A stretch of 64,000 bases of DNA from Sanguinoderma infundibulare. Taxonomy: Eukaryota > Basidiomycota > Agaricomycetes > Polyporales > Polyporaceae. The stretch spans positions 3,100,001 through 3,164,000 of the forward strand of contig JAVLRN010000005.1 of assembly GCA_032821775.1 (NCBI GenBank), given 5' to 3'. The notes under the pieces are model-generated. The model had not been told where the DNA came from, ran no database searches, and saw only the letters and a list, made by a program, of their open reading frames with translations. Positions 11,848 to 22,997 of this stretch are shown in pieces. Made by a program: the position numbers and the translations under genes. Every line of letters starts with the position of its first letter. The stretch's first letter is position 1.

Positions 11848-13446
11848 TCATCGTCGACCATAAATGTCTGGCCAAGCCGGCAGTGCGTACTCTCGCAGTT
11901 TCAAAGGGTCGACGTGTGTGAAGTAGTTTTGGTGTGGGATCTGCGGTGGGGGTCCGACCGTGCAAGTGACCGGTAAGGTGCTAGCCCAAGGTGGCGTCTT
12001 CGCCCCATCGTCAGGATCACGGTCGGCATTGGCTTCGGACGTTGTCGACAGGCCGGGGGTTGAAGGCGGAGCAGACGAGTTGTCCACGGAAGCGACTGTC
12101 GAGAGTGGATCAAGGGCAGGTGTGGAGAGGCGTCCGTGCGTGTCGTCCTCGGCCTCTTCGTCAGAGTTAGCTCTTGGTTGCACGGTGTCGAGCTCGAGGT
12201 CGATGTCGAAGCACCCGCCCGTGCCCGCACGCATGCCCATGAGCCGGAGCGCGTAGAGCGAGATCTTGCCCTCGCCGGGGCCGAGCGCGAGATGCGCGAA
12301 CGCGGGATGCGGCTCCATCTTTGACACTTCCTGCAACGACGAAGTGAGCCTGGTGCGTTGACGTGCAGAGGGAGCTGGAAAGACTCCGTACCGCGTAGTA
12401 CTGGGTGAAGAAGCTGCCGAGGGAGACGAGGAACTCCATGCGCGTTATCGGCCGCCGCTTGACCTTACTCTTGCCGGTGCGCATCGTGACAAATATCTGT
12501 CGGTCGGGCTCGTAGTCTGGGTAGGCGGGCCACTGGAGTTGGAAAGGCAATTAGTCAACCCCTGCGGCGGCGTCGCATACATGATATGAAAGGGCACTAA
12601 GGACCAAGGCAACTGGACGTCCAAGCAGGCGCAAGTCTGCATGAGCAGATGATAGAACTGTTGACTGACCTTCATGCGCACCTTGACCGTGTCGTACCTC
12701 AGGCCCTTAAACGGCGTCTTGTTCGCGTCCCTCAACAGGTATTGCAATTCCCGCCGCCCTGCGATGATTGCCTTGACGGGGATGCCCTTGTCCCGGTCGA
12801 ACGTCTGGAAGTACACGTCCCGGCTGTGCGACACACCAGACCCCTTGCGCTTGGGCACCATAGGCGGGTTCGTGAGCAGCATCCTGTCCTCCCATGCTGT
12901 ACGCGCGGCCTTTTGGCGGGCAAGGATGCCCATGGTGTATACGTTCCAGACGGCGTTCTTGATTTCGACGATGTACGAACCGTGGCTGTCGCGCGTCCAG
13001 TCGTCCTCGCGGTGGTGCCAGACCCAGAGGTCCTTGCCCGTCACCTTTTGGTCAAGCGTCCAGTTTCGCGGGTATGGGTATGGATTGTACCAAGACGGAG
13101 GTTCGGTGCGCGGTGCGCGGGGTGGTGCTTCGACGGGCTCGACAAATGCGTTGGCAAGGGAGGAACTGGATTCTGATGTGCACGCAGACGCAGAAGGTAC
13201 TAGAGGGTTTGGATCGTCCTGTGTAGAATCGTCCGGGGGTGCTGGTGGGGGAAAGCTCCAGCTAGGGAAGGCCGACGAAGGTTTGGACTTCGCGTTGTAC
13301 TCGTCAAGTCGTTGTCCATAGGACGGCGGGGGGTTGGGGGACATGAAGTTGGGTATATGTTCCCATTGCAATGGTTTGGGGGCAAACGGATTGTATGGCA
13401 TCGAGCATTCGATGGGAGATGGTGGACGAGGACAAAGAGAGGGCAT
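11848..13446 (-). CDS. Unknown protein, 466 aa, probably fungus-specific
   Basis: Three exons (13446-12670, 12532-12392, 12330-11848) join in frame. The N-terminal third is Pro/Ser-rich and probably disordered (SFPPPAPPDDS). A folded part at about 125-370 is rich in aromatic and charged residues (RNWTLDQKVTGKDLWVWHHR, GSYIVEIKNAVWNVYTMGI, GKISLYALRLMG). The C-terminus is again low complexity. There is no signal peptide or membrane segment. I do not recognise the family. The start is the first ATG of the frame, and MPYNPFAPKP fifteen codons later is an alternative. Confidence 0.7.
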
Positions 13447-13801
13447 CGCCAGGCGGCGCTCGTCTTCCTCTCACCGGGCCGGGGTCCCGCGGCCGCGTGC
13501 CATGGCTTCGCTTGGTAGTCTTGACTCCGTCTACGCATCCCCAGTCGCGGTCGCCAGCTGGAGCCTAAGAAACACTTGAGATGAAAGCACCAGAGCTGCG
13601 TGTATACGCTTCAGACTGTATGGCTGGCTAATGTTTTCCGTTCTCCAAGCTGCCACTGTTGTGATAACCTACGAGGTGTTGGCTTTCGATCGAGTCGCAG
13701 TGAAGATCGCCGCAACTGCCTGAGGCCTGCGGCTGGTTCAACGACGTTCTTGAACTCGTCCACATTCTTTCCACCCTCCTTGCTCGCGATATTCGACCAT
13801 C
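13447..13801. other. Divergent intergenic region
   Basis: Lies between the start of the 466-aa gene and the start of the short MYND gene, so it must carry both promoters. The last ~80 bp before 13802 resemble the flanks in front of the MYND copies at 6928 and 24336 (an ACGTT-containing block followed by a CT-rich leader), suggesting promoters were duplicated with the genes. Confidence 0.5.
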
Positions 13802-14521
13802 ATGGAACCCGACGGTGCCATCACCACCCGTCGACACACCTCAAACCCCTTTACTTCCGCCGTGCTACGATGTTGCGACGAATGTGGTCGGATACGCGTA
13901 TCGGAATCTGATCCGCCGCTCCGAAAGTGCGCCGGCTGCCAAAGGGTGGCGTACTGTAACAAAGACTGCCAGAAGGCAGCGTGGCCCAGGCACAAGTGAG
14001 TTTACTCCTCTCGGAATCGTTCCGACTTGACGACTTGCCTATGTTCAGGAGGATATGCGAGCATGAGTCGTCTGGAGCCGCAGTCAACGCCCCCGGAGGC
14101 GGCAACCTACGTTTGGAGGCGACTATATCCGACGACAATTTGAAGTCCTCTGTCGACCTTTTTGGTGCGTTTGTGATCGGCGAGAGGGAGCCGGAATCGG
14201 AAGATGAGGCACTCGTTGCAGAAGATACATATGACCCCAGACGCCTACTTACTGCCGAGGCACGCTGGGGATATGGCAAGATATCAGATACGTAAGTATC
14301 CGCTGCGTTGGAGAGCAGTTGCTGACTACTCACCTGCACTTCCTACTCTCGAAGACTGCTACACTAATCTCCGTAGACATCCCCATCACCATGAGAAGGC
14401 GTCGAACTGGAGGGGAGATGCGGAATATTACAAACGGGCGGAGCGTGAATCACGTCGGCCAGGTACAAGCCGAGGTACGACTGTCAAGTTGTCGGCGAAG
14501 GCGGTCATATACAGAATGTGA
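13802..14521 (+). CDS. Short MYND zinc-finger protein with a different tail
   Basis: Predicted 193 aa from three exons (13802-13995, 14049-14291, 14377-14521). The MYND finger (CDEC, KCAGC, AYCNKDC, QKAAWPRH) and its phase-2 intron after HK match the group A gene at 6928. The sequence after the finger is short, acidic, then basic (EREPESEDEALVAED, then YYKRAERESRRP), and does not match the large domain of groups A-C. It may be a functional offshoot or a gene whose 3' part was replaced. The last two splice choices rest on frame continuity only. Confidence 0.6.
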
Positions 14522-15457
14522 CGGCGATGTTGGCTGAGGTGTGTAGTAGCGCTTCAAGAACTAACTTACCCTCGGACCCGTTCCTTTAGGTGTCATACAA
14601 TCTACTGTCCCCATTTGGCATGCCCTTCAATTCTCGCAGTTTGTAGCTTCTAAACGCAATTGTACTAGTGCTAGGGAGAATACATAAACGAGGGTACGTC
14701 CGATTCGCAAACCTGTGGAAGCATTGAGAGACTGATGCTGTTTGGGGATTGTAGGACGAACCCCATGACTCAACTTCATTTAAAATACGAATACAAATAT
14801 CCCAAGCCGCACGCGCGCGATTGGAGGAGTTCATGTGTGTCGCTGGAAGGGTTTACCCGGCCCCCTTCGCATGAGCATATAACGTCGACACGGTTCGCTT
14901 CGAACACAGGCGGTCGCAGTGTACTCCTGCCCGATTCTGCGAACAATTGAATTGGACACGCCGCGTGCCGAACCGAACAAAGGATGACCACCAAATTGGA
15001 AAGAGGCTGGCCGATCCCAACCGGCAAGTCGCGGACCAGCCCCACTCCCGAACAGGCATATAAACAGGCTCGCTCGAGCCTCCCTCTCTTTCCTCACAAC
15101 CACCACCATCCTCACATCTTCGACTTTCGTTTCCTGTGTGTCGGCGTGCAGCGTTCGACAGCAAACTCGCTTCCGCCCTTCAACCTTCGATGGCCCGATC
15201 CGAAGCTCGGTGTGTTCTCGCCGACTCTCTTCACATTGTGGTTGACGATCGCAACCACCATCCCAGCTTCGAAGCCCTGAGTCTAGCATACCCCTCATCT
15301 CTCCAATGAGAGCATGCAAGCAAGATAGAAGGATATCGACAATCATTCGGCGGGTGCTTGTTCGTTGATCGCAGACCTCATCCGACCGTCCACCTCGCTG
15401 TGGTTGCAGCCTCCGATGCCGATGCTTAGCCCTGAAAAAACTTCTATCACTTAACCA
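14522..15457. other. Gap with a TATA promoter and a 39-aa open frame
   Basis: A TATATAA-like box (CATATAAACAGG, about 15055-15066) is followed by a CT-rich leader and an ATG at 15190 opening a 39-aa frame to TGA at 15307-15309 (MARSEARCVLADSLHIVVDD...). The layout matches the small TATA-driven units at 11 and 48-50 kb, but the peptide is not recognised. The rest of the gap shows nothing. Confidence 0.4.
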
Positions 15458-15460
15458 CAC

Positions 15461-16960
15461 ACGGCGAGTCCTTCATAACCGATCTTGTCGCTGATTTTCG
15501 TCACGATCTAGTCGCCACATTTCTTTCAAGTCGTGCTCGGTGGTTGGCGAGTGCGGTGGTTGGAACTCTGTTCCCGGCACGTCTTTGTTTTCTCTCATGC
15601 TTAGAGCTCATGCCTTCTCTCTAGTCTTCTAGCTGACTGTATGAGTCTGCTAACCTGTTCTAGGTCGCGTTTACTTCCCTTCTGGAGAAGTCCCCAAGCC
15701 TCAACCCCATCGACGGCGCGTGCTTCTATCACGTCCATCCTCGCTGACACTCGTTGTCCCCAGCGCTCCGCTCACACCAACATCAGACGGCCAATCCTAT
15801 CAACCACGTCTTTTCAAGACTCGGGGCCAACACTATCTGGTGCGGTCTCATCGCTGTGTCACACGCTGACCTCGTTTACATCGTAGTCTACGCCTGCGGT
15901 ACCCCCAAGGTACTCATCAACATTTGCGCATCAACCCCGGTTCCGTCGACAATTCATGTTTCAGATGCAAACATACACAACATATTTCCCTGGCGAGTAC
16001 TTGCCTACGTTCGCCATATAGCTGGTCTCGCTTCTCTCGAGTTTTTTTTTTGTCGGACCTCGTGGCGCAAGATGGCTCCAAGAATGTCGACTCAAAACAA
16101 ACGCGGTCAGTCCTCATTCACCTCGTCGCCTAGCTAATTCCTCCATCCCAGACCTCCATTCGTCGTCGGGCCCAAGAATTTCTAGCCTGTCTGGTGTTGC
16201 GTTCTAAACGGCGAGTGTTTCGTAGCCCGCCTCATCGCTGATAACTACATTCGCAGGATCTAGACAAGACGCGCCTTCTAAATCGTGCTCCACGCACGCA
16301 GTGACAGTGCGGTGGTCGGGATCCTCGGCACATCCTCGTTTGCTCTCATCCATATGGCTCATCCTTTCCCTCTCTCTCATCATTCTTTTCCCTAGATGTT
16401 TGTTGTGGTTTCCCAGGTCGCTCGTTGTGCCTGTCCGGCGAAGACATGAGCCCCCTTCGTGGCGCGTGTTTCTCTCCCATTTTTGCTTGCTGATACATGT
16501 GTTCCTTAGCGTTCCTCTCGCATCAAACCTTCCTTCTCAATCGCAGTCTCTCACCGCAATCCCTGGCGAACTAATGACGGTATGGTTTCGCAACTTCCTC
16601 ACGAGCTGATATTGCCTGCCCGCAGGATCGACGTCTGCTGTTCGGATGACGTTTACGCCAGAAAGGTGACGCCTCTTGTACACTGATTCATCACAGATGC
16701 TTTTCAGTGCCAGACGCGCTCCAGCTTCGACCCTCCGGAATACATATCATTTTGGCGAGTACTCGTTCGAAGCTCTGCGTGAGGCTAACGCTCGCCTCTG
16801 CCCCTTTCTTCGAAGTTCGCCGTATACCTTTCATGAAGCTGATTCCTCAATGCACATGGCGAGTCCCTGCCTTACGCTTCGTAACGCTGACGCCTTCCTC
16901 CTAGACCTTCTTTTTGCATCGTACACTAGATATCGGACAACATAGCATGGCATGTCCTCG
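15461..16960 (+). repeat. Diverged tandem duplication, unit about 750 bp
   Basis: Two blocks align by eye with an offset of roughly 750 bp: ACGGCGAGTCCTTCAT (15461) with ACGGCGAGTGTTTCGT (16208), the following AATCGTGCTC/GTCGTGCTCGG and CAGTGCGGTGGT/GAGTGCGGTGGT, and CCCTGGCGAGTACTTG (15990) with TTTTGGCGAGTACTCG (16752). GGCGAGT recurs at least six times. Many GCTAAC/GCTGAC plus CTAG/CAG strings look like intron ends, so this may be a decayed or non-coding transcription unit with many small exons. No protein is recognised. Confidence 0.45.
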
Positions 16961-17689
16961 TTTTTTGTCGTACATGAAGCTGATCTTTTCTTCCTCCGGA
17001 ATGCCTGCAACGCAAGTACTTTACTCCCATCTCGCCCCAATCAAGCTGAAGCATTCAATGACGCATATTATACCGGCATGTGTCTCCTTCCAGCGTTCTC
17101 TGTGCTGACCTTCGTTTCGCCCCATCTTAGTAGACGTGACTAGGCTTGTGTTCGGGAACGTTTTCTCCGGACGCTGTGCGAAAGGTACGCCGTTGTGGGT
17201 GGTCAAGTGTGCTGACAACCCCACAGGTCTCGAGGTACGGTCGACTGCTCGCACGGGAGGGCAGTCGTTCCTGGCGCAGGCCTCTTCGTGGCCTTCGGGA
17301 CTAGTACCTGTCGTCGTGTCGACGGCGGGGAAGCTAACGTGCGCCGAAACCCCTCTGTGGACGCCATCCACCTTCGGGTGCGTTCGGAAACTGTCTACTT
17401 TGAAGTAGGCTGTCCTCGTCGCCGCTTCTCTCGACTCCCTGATCTTGTACCTTTATGATTATCACGGACAATGATTATTACGATTTTTAATGGGAGTGTA
17501 CTCGCAGTCCTCTTCGATCGCCCTATGAGAGCGTTCTGCGCATCCTGATCTCCCCCAGAAAGCAGCCACGACGCGGCGCAATTTGAGAAGCGTGTAATGC
17601 TCGATCGCCTTCTTCCGATTTTTGCTGACGAACTCCAAATTTCCTTCGTTAACGCCAGTGCAACGCGCGAATCCCATCTTCGTAGCACT
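16961..17689. other. Gap with an intron-like segment
   Basis: A GTACGC...GCTGAC...CCACAG intron-like segment (about 17184-17226) sits inside an open frame 17136-17408 on the plus strand. No family is recognised and this is probably an extension of the unit before it. Nothing else seen. Confidence 0.35.
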
Positions 17690-17950
17690 CTACATCGATC
17701 CGAAACTAACCATCAATCCCTCGATGTCCTTCGTCTTCATCCCACCCAACATGTCATCCAATCCGTTCTCCTTTCCTCGCCCGTAGTCTGTCCACCGTGA
17801 GAACAACGGCGTCCAAGTCCACGGAACACCCCAAAAGCGACCGGGGGTGATATCTCTTACGACGTCCTCAGCGCGCGTGCTGGTCACCGAGCAATCGTCC
17901 GCAGGCGGAAGAGTGGATAAAAGGTCATGAGCGAGAAGGTGAAATCCGAT
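17690..17950 (-). pseudogene. 3' fragment of a group C MYND paralogue
   Basis: About 85 residues on the minus strand end in WTWTPLFSRWTDYGRG, DLDDMLGG-like ENGLDDMLGGMK and IEGLMVSFGSM. This matches the C-terminus of the group C copies at 18.0, 21.6 and 23.0 kb (WKALFSSWADYRRG, IDGLIAAFRRL). The MYND finger and the middle of the protein are missing, and the fragment stops at the promoter of the next gene. Confidence 0.7.
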
Positions 17951-18051
17951 AATCACGTTCCGGTATCCAATTGACGTAGATGATGCGGCAGCCCTTTAAT
18001 CCACAAACACCAACTCCAGTGATTCCCAGCCCCCGTCCTCGAACGCTCACG

Positions 18052-19065
18052 ATGTCCACCGAAGTCCCTGAGGCTGTCCGTGCTTGCGTCTCCCGTATAG
18101 CACTACGTCATTGTCACCACTGTCTCCGAGAGGAAGATCAAGCCACCCGATTGCGAAAGTGCGCGGGATGTTCGAGGACGTTCTACTGTAGCAAGGAATG
18201 CCAGAAAGCCGGGTGGCCAAAGCACAAGTGAGTAGTGCCGTTCGTCGTGCCTCTGGGCGTCATTCATCTGTTACCTGTAACGCAGACTGGGATGCCCGCC
18301 GCCGACTGCCTCACGAACCCGGCGCAACTCTCTCATACATTGACGCCCCTTGGCTACCCGTCCCTCACAGCCTTTGCCACTGCTCTTCAAGCGTTCATGA
18401 AAGCGCACAACTGGTCTTTCAGAGCTGTCGCGAAAGCCCACATCCTCCGAGGAAACGTCATCGAGTGATCGAGATCCTCAAAACCCGTGCTACGCTTCTT
18501 CCTGTCACACGCCGCTCCAACTATGCGCAACCCCGCATGCAGGTTCAAGGTAGATGGCGCTGCCTTCCTGAACATCGCCGAAAATCCCGCTACCCTTGAA
18601 GACTGGAATCGGGACGCGGAGTCGGCATGCAAGAGGGCCGTGGAGTCGAATCGCGCGAAGCCTCACTATGCGGGGCTCCTTCCCCTGATGCTCCTCGTGA
18701 GGAGACCGACCTACTTCGTGGTGAACTACTACGCGCAGTTTCGGCCCGTGGAGTACTACCCGAAGGCGTTCGCAACTGCGACAGAGAGAGAGGCCGTATT
18801 GCAGGACATTGTCGAGCTAGCGATGGGCAGCGCGAACGTGGGCATTTGTTTCCGCACGGTCGAGCGTGGTTCTCCCCCTGTGATACTTCCTGTGGCGCTT
18901 CCTGGACGCTTGGTCCGCTCTCAGGGTACTTCGTGGGCCTGGAAGGCCCTCTTCTCGAGCTGGGCGGACTACCGGCGAGGCAAGGATAGGGATTTGGATG
19001 GAGTGTTGGACAGGCTGAAGACGGACAACGTCGAGGCGTTGATGGTTGCTTTCGGAACACTGTAA
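18052..19065 (+). pseudogene. MYND zinc-finger group C paralogue with nonsense and frameshift
   Basis: Exon 1 (18052-18227) encodes a perfect MYND finger (CHHC, KCAGC, FYCSKEC, QKAGWPKH) with the usual phase-2 splice site. In exon 2 (from about 18284) the sequence is 4 bp shorter than the paralogue at 23262 just after the splice site, shifting the frame. An in-frame TGA at 18466-18468 replaces the conserved Trp of the IEW motif. Downstream the frame runs intact to 19065 with LPGRLVRSQGTSWAWKALFS. A protein made only of the finger could still be produced. Confidence 0.75.
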
Positions 19066-19127
19066 TGGACGTGATCTGGTGTTTTTGGTCTTCTTGCTAC
19101 GCCGGTGTCTAGTCGGTTCGGAGTTGG

Positions 19128-19747
19128 ATGACGAGAAGTTGGCGCGCCGACCTCCGTCCTCGGATCTCGTGCACGACGCATGGATCCTCCTACGCTTGCC
19201 GTCCGAACCCGGAGAGAGCCCAGACTGGGACCCGCAGATGGGACAAGTCGTCCTCTTCGCCCTGAAGCTCAACATCGCTCTCATCGGTTCCCTCCAGGAC
19301 TGCAATCCCGTCTGCGCCTTCTCGCTGGTGGCGTGCGATGTCACGAATCTCGCGGAATGCATGAAGAACTTCCCGCCTGTCGTCGCGGAGAGTTGGTTGG
19401 AAAAAGAGCAGGCGTTGCGGTCCCCCATGGATGAGGACGCCAGGCGTCTTCCCCACTTCGTCGGGTTCGCCGAGTTCTGCGTCATGGTTAAAGACACGGG
19501 CTCCTTGCATTTGAATTGCCACCCCATATCCAGACCCCCTTTGCCACCTGACATCCCCGTGACGGGCGCGATTACCGACATGATGTCCACTGCTCCCCGC
19601 TTTGTGTTCAAACTGTGTGTGGAGACCTCCATCTCAGCACAAGATGCTGAGGCTCAACCTCCAATGCAACCGAGTGGACCCGGTTGCCTATGCGTATCGC
19701 GTAAAGGATTCAGTGGTCGAGTGCGTGGTCTGCAGCGGCTGCACTGA
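19128..19747 (+). pseudogene. Middle fragment of a group A MYND paralogue
   Basis: Starts about 60 bp after the previous pseudogene. The open frame contains ESPDWDPQMGQVVLFALKLN, DVTNLAECMK, FVGFAEFCVMVKDTGS and APRFVFKLCVETS, matching the group A protein at 6928. The MYND finger is absent and the C-terminus is lost after about residue 200, where unrelated sequence follows. It is a truncated, promoterless copy. Confidence 0.7.
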
Positions 19748-20180
19748 CTCCCTGTTCTCGACGAGCACGTCTGCGGTGTACACGCCCAGTATGGTCCTTG
19801 ATCTGGCGGCCGTCATTCTAGAAAGCACGATGACCGTGCTGCATTACCCGAGGGTCGAATGTGCTGGATCATGGTTGGGGGAGGGGTTGTACCCCAATGG
19901 GGGCGCGTGCCCAGCCGTACCGTGACGTGCAAACCATCCAGTTCAGGTGGCGGCATATAGATTCAGCTCGAGATTCATACTGCTCCAAGTCAACATACAG
20001 TACCACAAGGGTACGGTTACTGGGCACAAAGGAGAGTTATCAAAATCCTGCACCTTTTAAAACAGGAAATACTCATTCACGTAGAACTAAAAGTTGCGTC
20101 GCGTAGGACGGTGTTGAGTCGGTGATCAAACGTGAGTATCCAGCAGCATTCGTGCAGGCTAACAACTTACCCACATAAGC
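19748..20180. other. Intergenic, nothing recognised
   Basis: Gap between a truncated group A copy and the 3' end of the intact group B gene. The part next to 20181 resembles the 3' flank of the group B pseudogene near 8.5 kb. No other structure seen. Confidence 0.5.
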
Positions 20181-21170
20181 CTACCACTGGCGCCATACCG
20201 TCCAAAGGTCTTGAATAGATAAGTCCGACCGCCTAGGACGATCATCCTCATCCATAATAAGACCCATCAAGCATGCAGGGCTCCGCATCGGCTTCCAGAC
20301 CCACTTCTTGTTCTGGCGCACCATGTGGCCCACACCCGGCAGCGGCGACGCAGGATCGGCAGGGTGCCGCAAGACGAGTCCGACACCAAGGGACCGCACG
20401 CAGAGTCGCTGGATATCGTTGAACGCGGCGACGACGTTCTCTTCCACAGGCGCGTTATCGGCATGGTTCTTTGGGCGGTAGAGAGGATATCGAGAGTGCA
20501 ATGCGACCTCGGTGTCGTCCACTATGAAGGTGGCGGGGATGACGCCGGCGAACCTCGGGTTGGGATCAGTTCGCGCAAGCTCAGCGGCGAATGCTTCACG
20601 AGCGGTCTTCAAGGGCACATCCCACTGGTCGCGGATAGGTTCGAACTGGTCGTCCTCGACGTCCTTGCTGACGAGCGACAAGGAGATGACCTCGAGTGCG
20701 GTCGCGGGGTTGCCGAAGATGGGCTGGAGAGGACGGAGATAGAAGACCATGCATCTGTTGTTGTTCAAGACGTGGTCGACACCGCCGCTGAAGCGCACGA
20801 TCGCGTGTATGATCATCGAGAACGCGTCCTCGTGGACGTTCGCCCAATCCTTGACGGCGTTCGCGAGAGACAACGGCGCGACATACCCGGCCTGCTCAGC
20901 TCCAGTATCGGGATGACCATCTTGAGAACGGCATGCAGATCTGAGGCGGATGAAATGGCCAAGCATGCGAATGTGTCCATGACCAGAGTCTAGGAACGCG
21001 ACTCACTTGTGCGAATGCCATGCTTCCCTCTGACAATGCTTACTGCAGTACATGACTGCTCTACATCCACCGCACCGCTTCAAATCTTGCTTGGTGACAT
21101 CGGTTCTCTTGCACCAGCCGCACGTGAGGGTGTCCGGAAGGTCCACATACTCGATGGTCGCGGCTGCCAT
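20181..21170 (-). CDS. MYND zinc-finger protein, group B (intact)
   Basis: Predicted 307 aa from two exons (21170-21007, 20940-20181) with a 66-bp intron in phase 2 after the HK of the finger. The MYND finger at about 18-55 is complete: CGWC, RCGGC, YCSKHC, QREAWHSH. The remainder carries the group B motifs AGYVAPLSLANAVKDWANVHE, ATFIVDDTEVALHSRYPLY and HMVRQNKKWVWKPM. The start ATG is the one directly before AAATIEYVDLPD, and the paralogue at 9.5 kb has GTG at that place. The role is unknown. It is head to head with the group C gene at 21590. Confidence 0.82.
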
Positions 21171-21589
21171 CACCAACACAAAGGCTGAGAAGGACTGGGG
21201 ACTTGCTAGGGATCGTCCGAGTCGGAGCTGTATGCGGTACCTCCAGAACAATCGTCCAGATTGTTGATAGACAGACAAAACGTAATAAGGGAGACGCGAG
21301 TACGCCGTCAAGTTGAGTGGGCAAGGAAGACACTCGCAGTCCGGGAACGGCACAAAGCGAGGTCAAACTTGGCGGCAGGTCTTGTGCAGATCCATCGCTC
21401 GGTAATTTCCGACCCGAACCGCCAGTCGGCGTCGATGTCAATACAGCACAACACCATGGTGTCCGGCAATACCGCCCCGAAATCCGGAGTCCAATCCAGC
21501 CAATCCCGCGCGGCCAGTCACCTTGTGCTTGCTCCTGCTCCTTCTCTCGCACTTTGCTCGCACTCCCGCAATCTGCCACGTCTCGTCCA
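21171..21589. promoter_or_regulatory. Divergent promoter of two MYND genes
   Basis: The 419-bp gap separates the starts of the intact group B (minus) and group C (plus) MYND genes, which face away from each other, so both promoters lie here. No TATA box stands out. The last 70 bp before 21590 are CT-rich. Confidence 0.5.
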
Positions 21590-22604
21590 ATGCACCAAAA
21601 CTTTGATAAATCATTCCCTAACGTCCCTGAGTCAGCTCAGGCCCTACGGCGATGCCACCACTGCGCCCGATCCCAGACCGAGGACTCAGCCATCCAATTG
21701 AGGAAGTGCGCCGGGTGCGGGAGGGCTTTGTATTGCGGCAAGGAATGCCAGAAAGCAGCCTGGCCGAAGCACAAGTGAGTACTCCCCTCTAGTAGCTGAC
21801 CCCCTAGTAGCTTACTCCCCTAATTGTCGCGCAACGCGTAGACTTGCGTGCCACGGCGATGCCGACGTTGCCGCGCATTTGAAGAACACAGGACAATTCG
21901 CCTTGTCTGCTTCACTCGAGGAGTTCATCGAGGCACACAATTGGGCCTTCAAAACGCTCGTCACGGCTCTCGTCCTCAAGAGTGGCGGCGTTGACTGGTC
22001 ACAAAACCCACAGAAGATGCTCTCCCTATTCCTCACCCCCGCTGCCTCTCTCGGCCTCTCAGGGCGCAACCCGGCACGCACGTTTCGCATCCAAAGCCAC
22101 CGCTTCATTGTGCTTGACGAGTACTTTGCCTCTCAGCCCCTCGCGGCCTCGGATTTGGCGTCTTGGGAGCCGCTGCGTCGATCGACGGAAGACTCGTTCC
22201 GCGGAGTCTCACCCTACGCTGGACTGCAGCCCGTAATGTTCTCGGTCGACGGCGTGGACGCCACGCATTTGGCATACTACCCACAGTTCCGGATAGTGCC
22301 GTCGCCGGTGTTTGAGGACAAGTTGAAGAAGGCCCTCCTGGACGACGTCGTCGAGCTCTGCGCCGGGAGCATCAATGCGGGTATTCCATTCCGCTCGACA
22401 GAGTCGAACGATGGCTCGCTTGGGGTGCTTGTGGCACTTCCTGGACGCTTCGTTCGCTCCCAGGGTTCGTGGGTTTGGAAGCCGTTTTTCTCTGGCTGGG
22501 TGGACTACCGACGGGGAGAGCATGAAGATCTGGACGAAGTGCTGGGCGGACTGAAGGCCGGTATCTCCCCGCCGGAGATCATGTTCGCGTTCAACGCGCT
22601 TTGA
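21590..22604 (+). CDS. MYND zinc-finger protein, group C (intact)
   Basis: Predicted 315 aa from two exons (21590-21774, 21842-22604). The finger is complete (CHHC, KCAGC, LYCGKEC, QKAAWPKH), with the family intron right after it. The large domain has EEFIEAHNWAFKTLVTAL, NPARTFRI, YAGLQPVMFSVDG, LCAGSINAGIPFR and VALPGRFVRSQGSWVWKPFF. Group C shares the last motif with group A, so the two groups are related. The ATG chosen is the closest in-frame ATG to the finger, and an upstream in-frame start at 21317 is less likely. Confidence 0.83.
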
Positions 22605-22997
22605 TGCCCCTGTCCACGGCCTGCATCGAGCGATCTCGCAGGTTGTTTGATTCCGGTGGAACGTCTTCGTTCTTGCGTTGGTTACCGGGTGTTCACGCAA
22701 GCAGCGACTGAGACTCGAAGTTGGTGGATATATGCGCGATGGTTTGCGCGTGGCACGAGCGGACATATGGATGGGACGAGGGCATGGGCACGAGAGACGG
22801 CGCGCGATGGCCGTGTGTCACATGGTTGGAAGATGTGACGCACAAAGCTTGAAGGTTGGCGGACTCGAGCGAGGCGTTGTTTTGTGATAGTGACGCCCCC
22901 AAGGGGTTCCGGTTGCGTTATGAATGACACGCTCACGCTTGCTCTACGACCACCATCTGGACTCACTCTTCCACGACCACACTATCGTTCCGTAACC
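22605..22997. other. Intergenic promoter region
   Basis: Holds the 3' region of one group C gene and the promoter of the next, which ends in a CT-rich leader. No further structure recognised. Confidence 0.5.
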
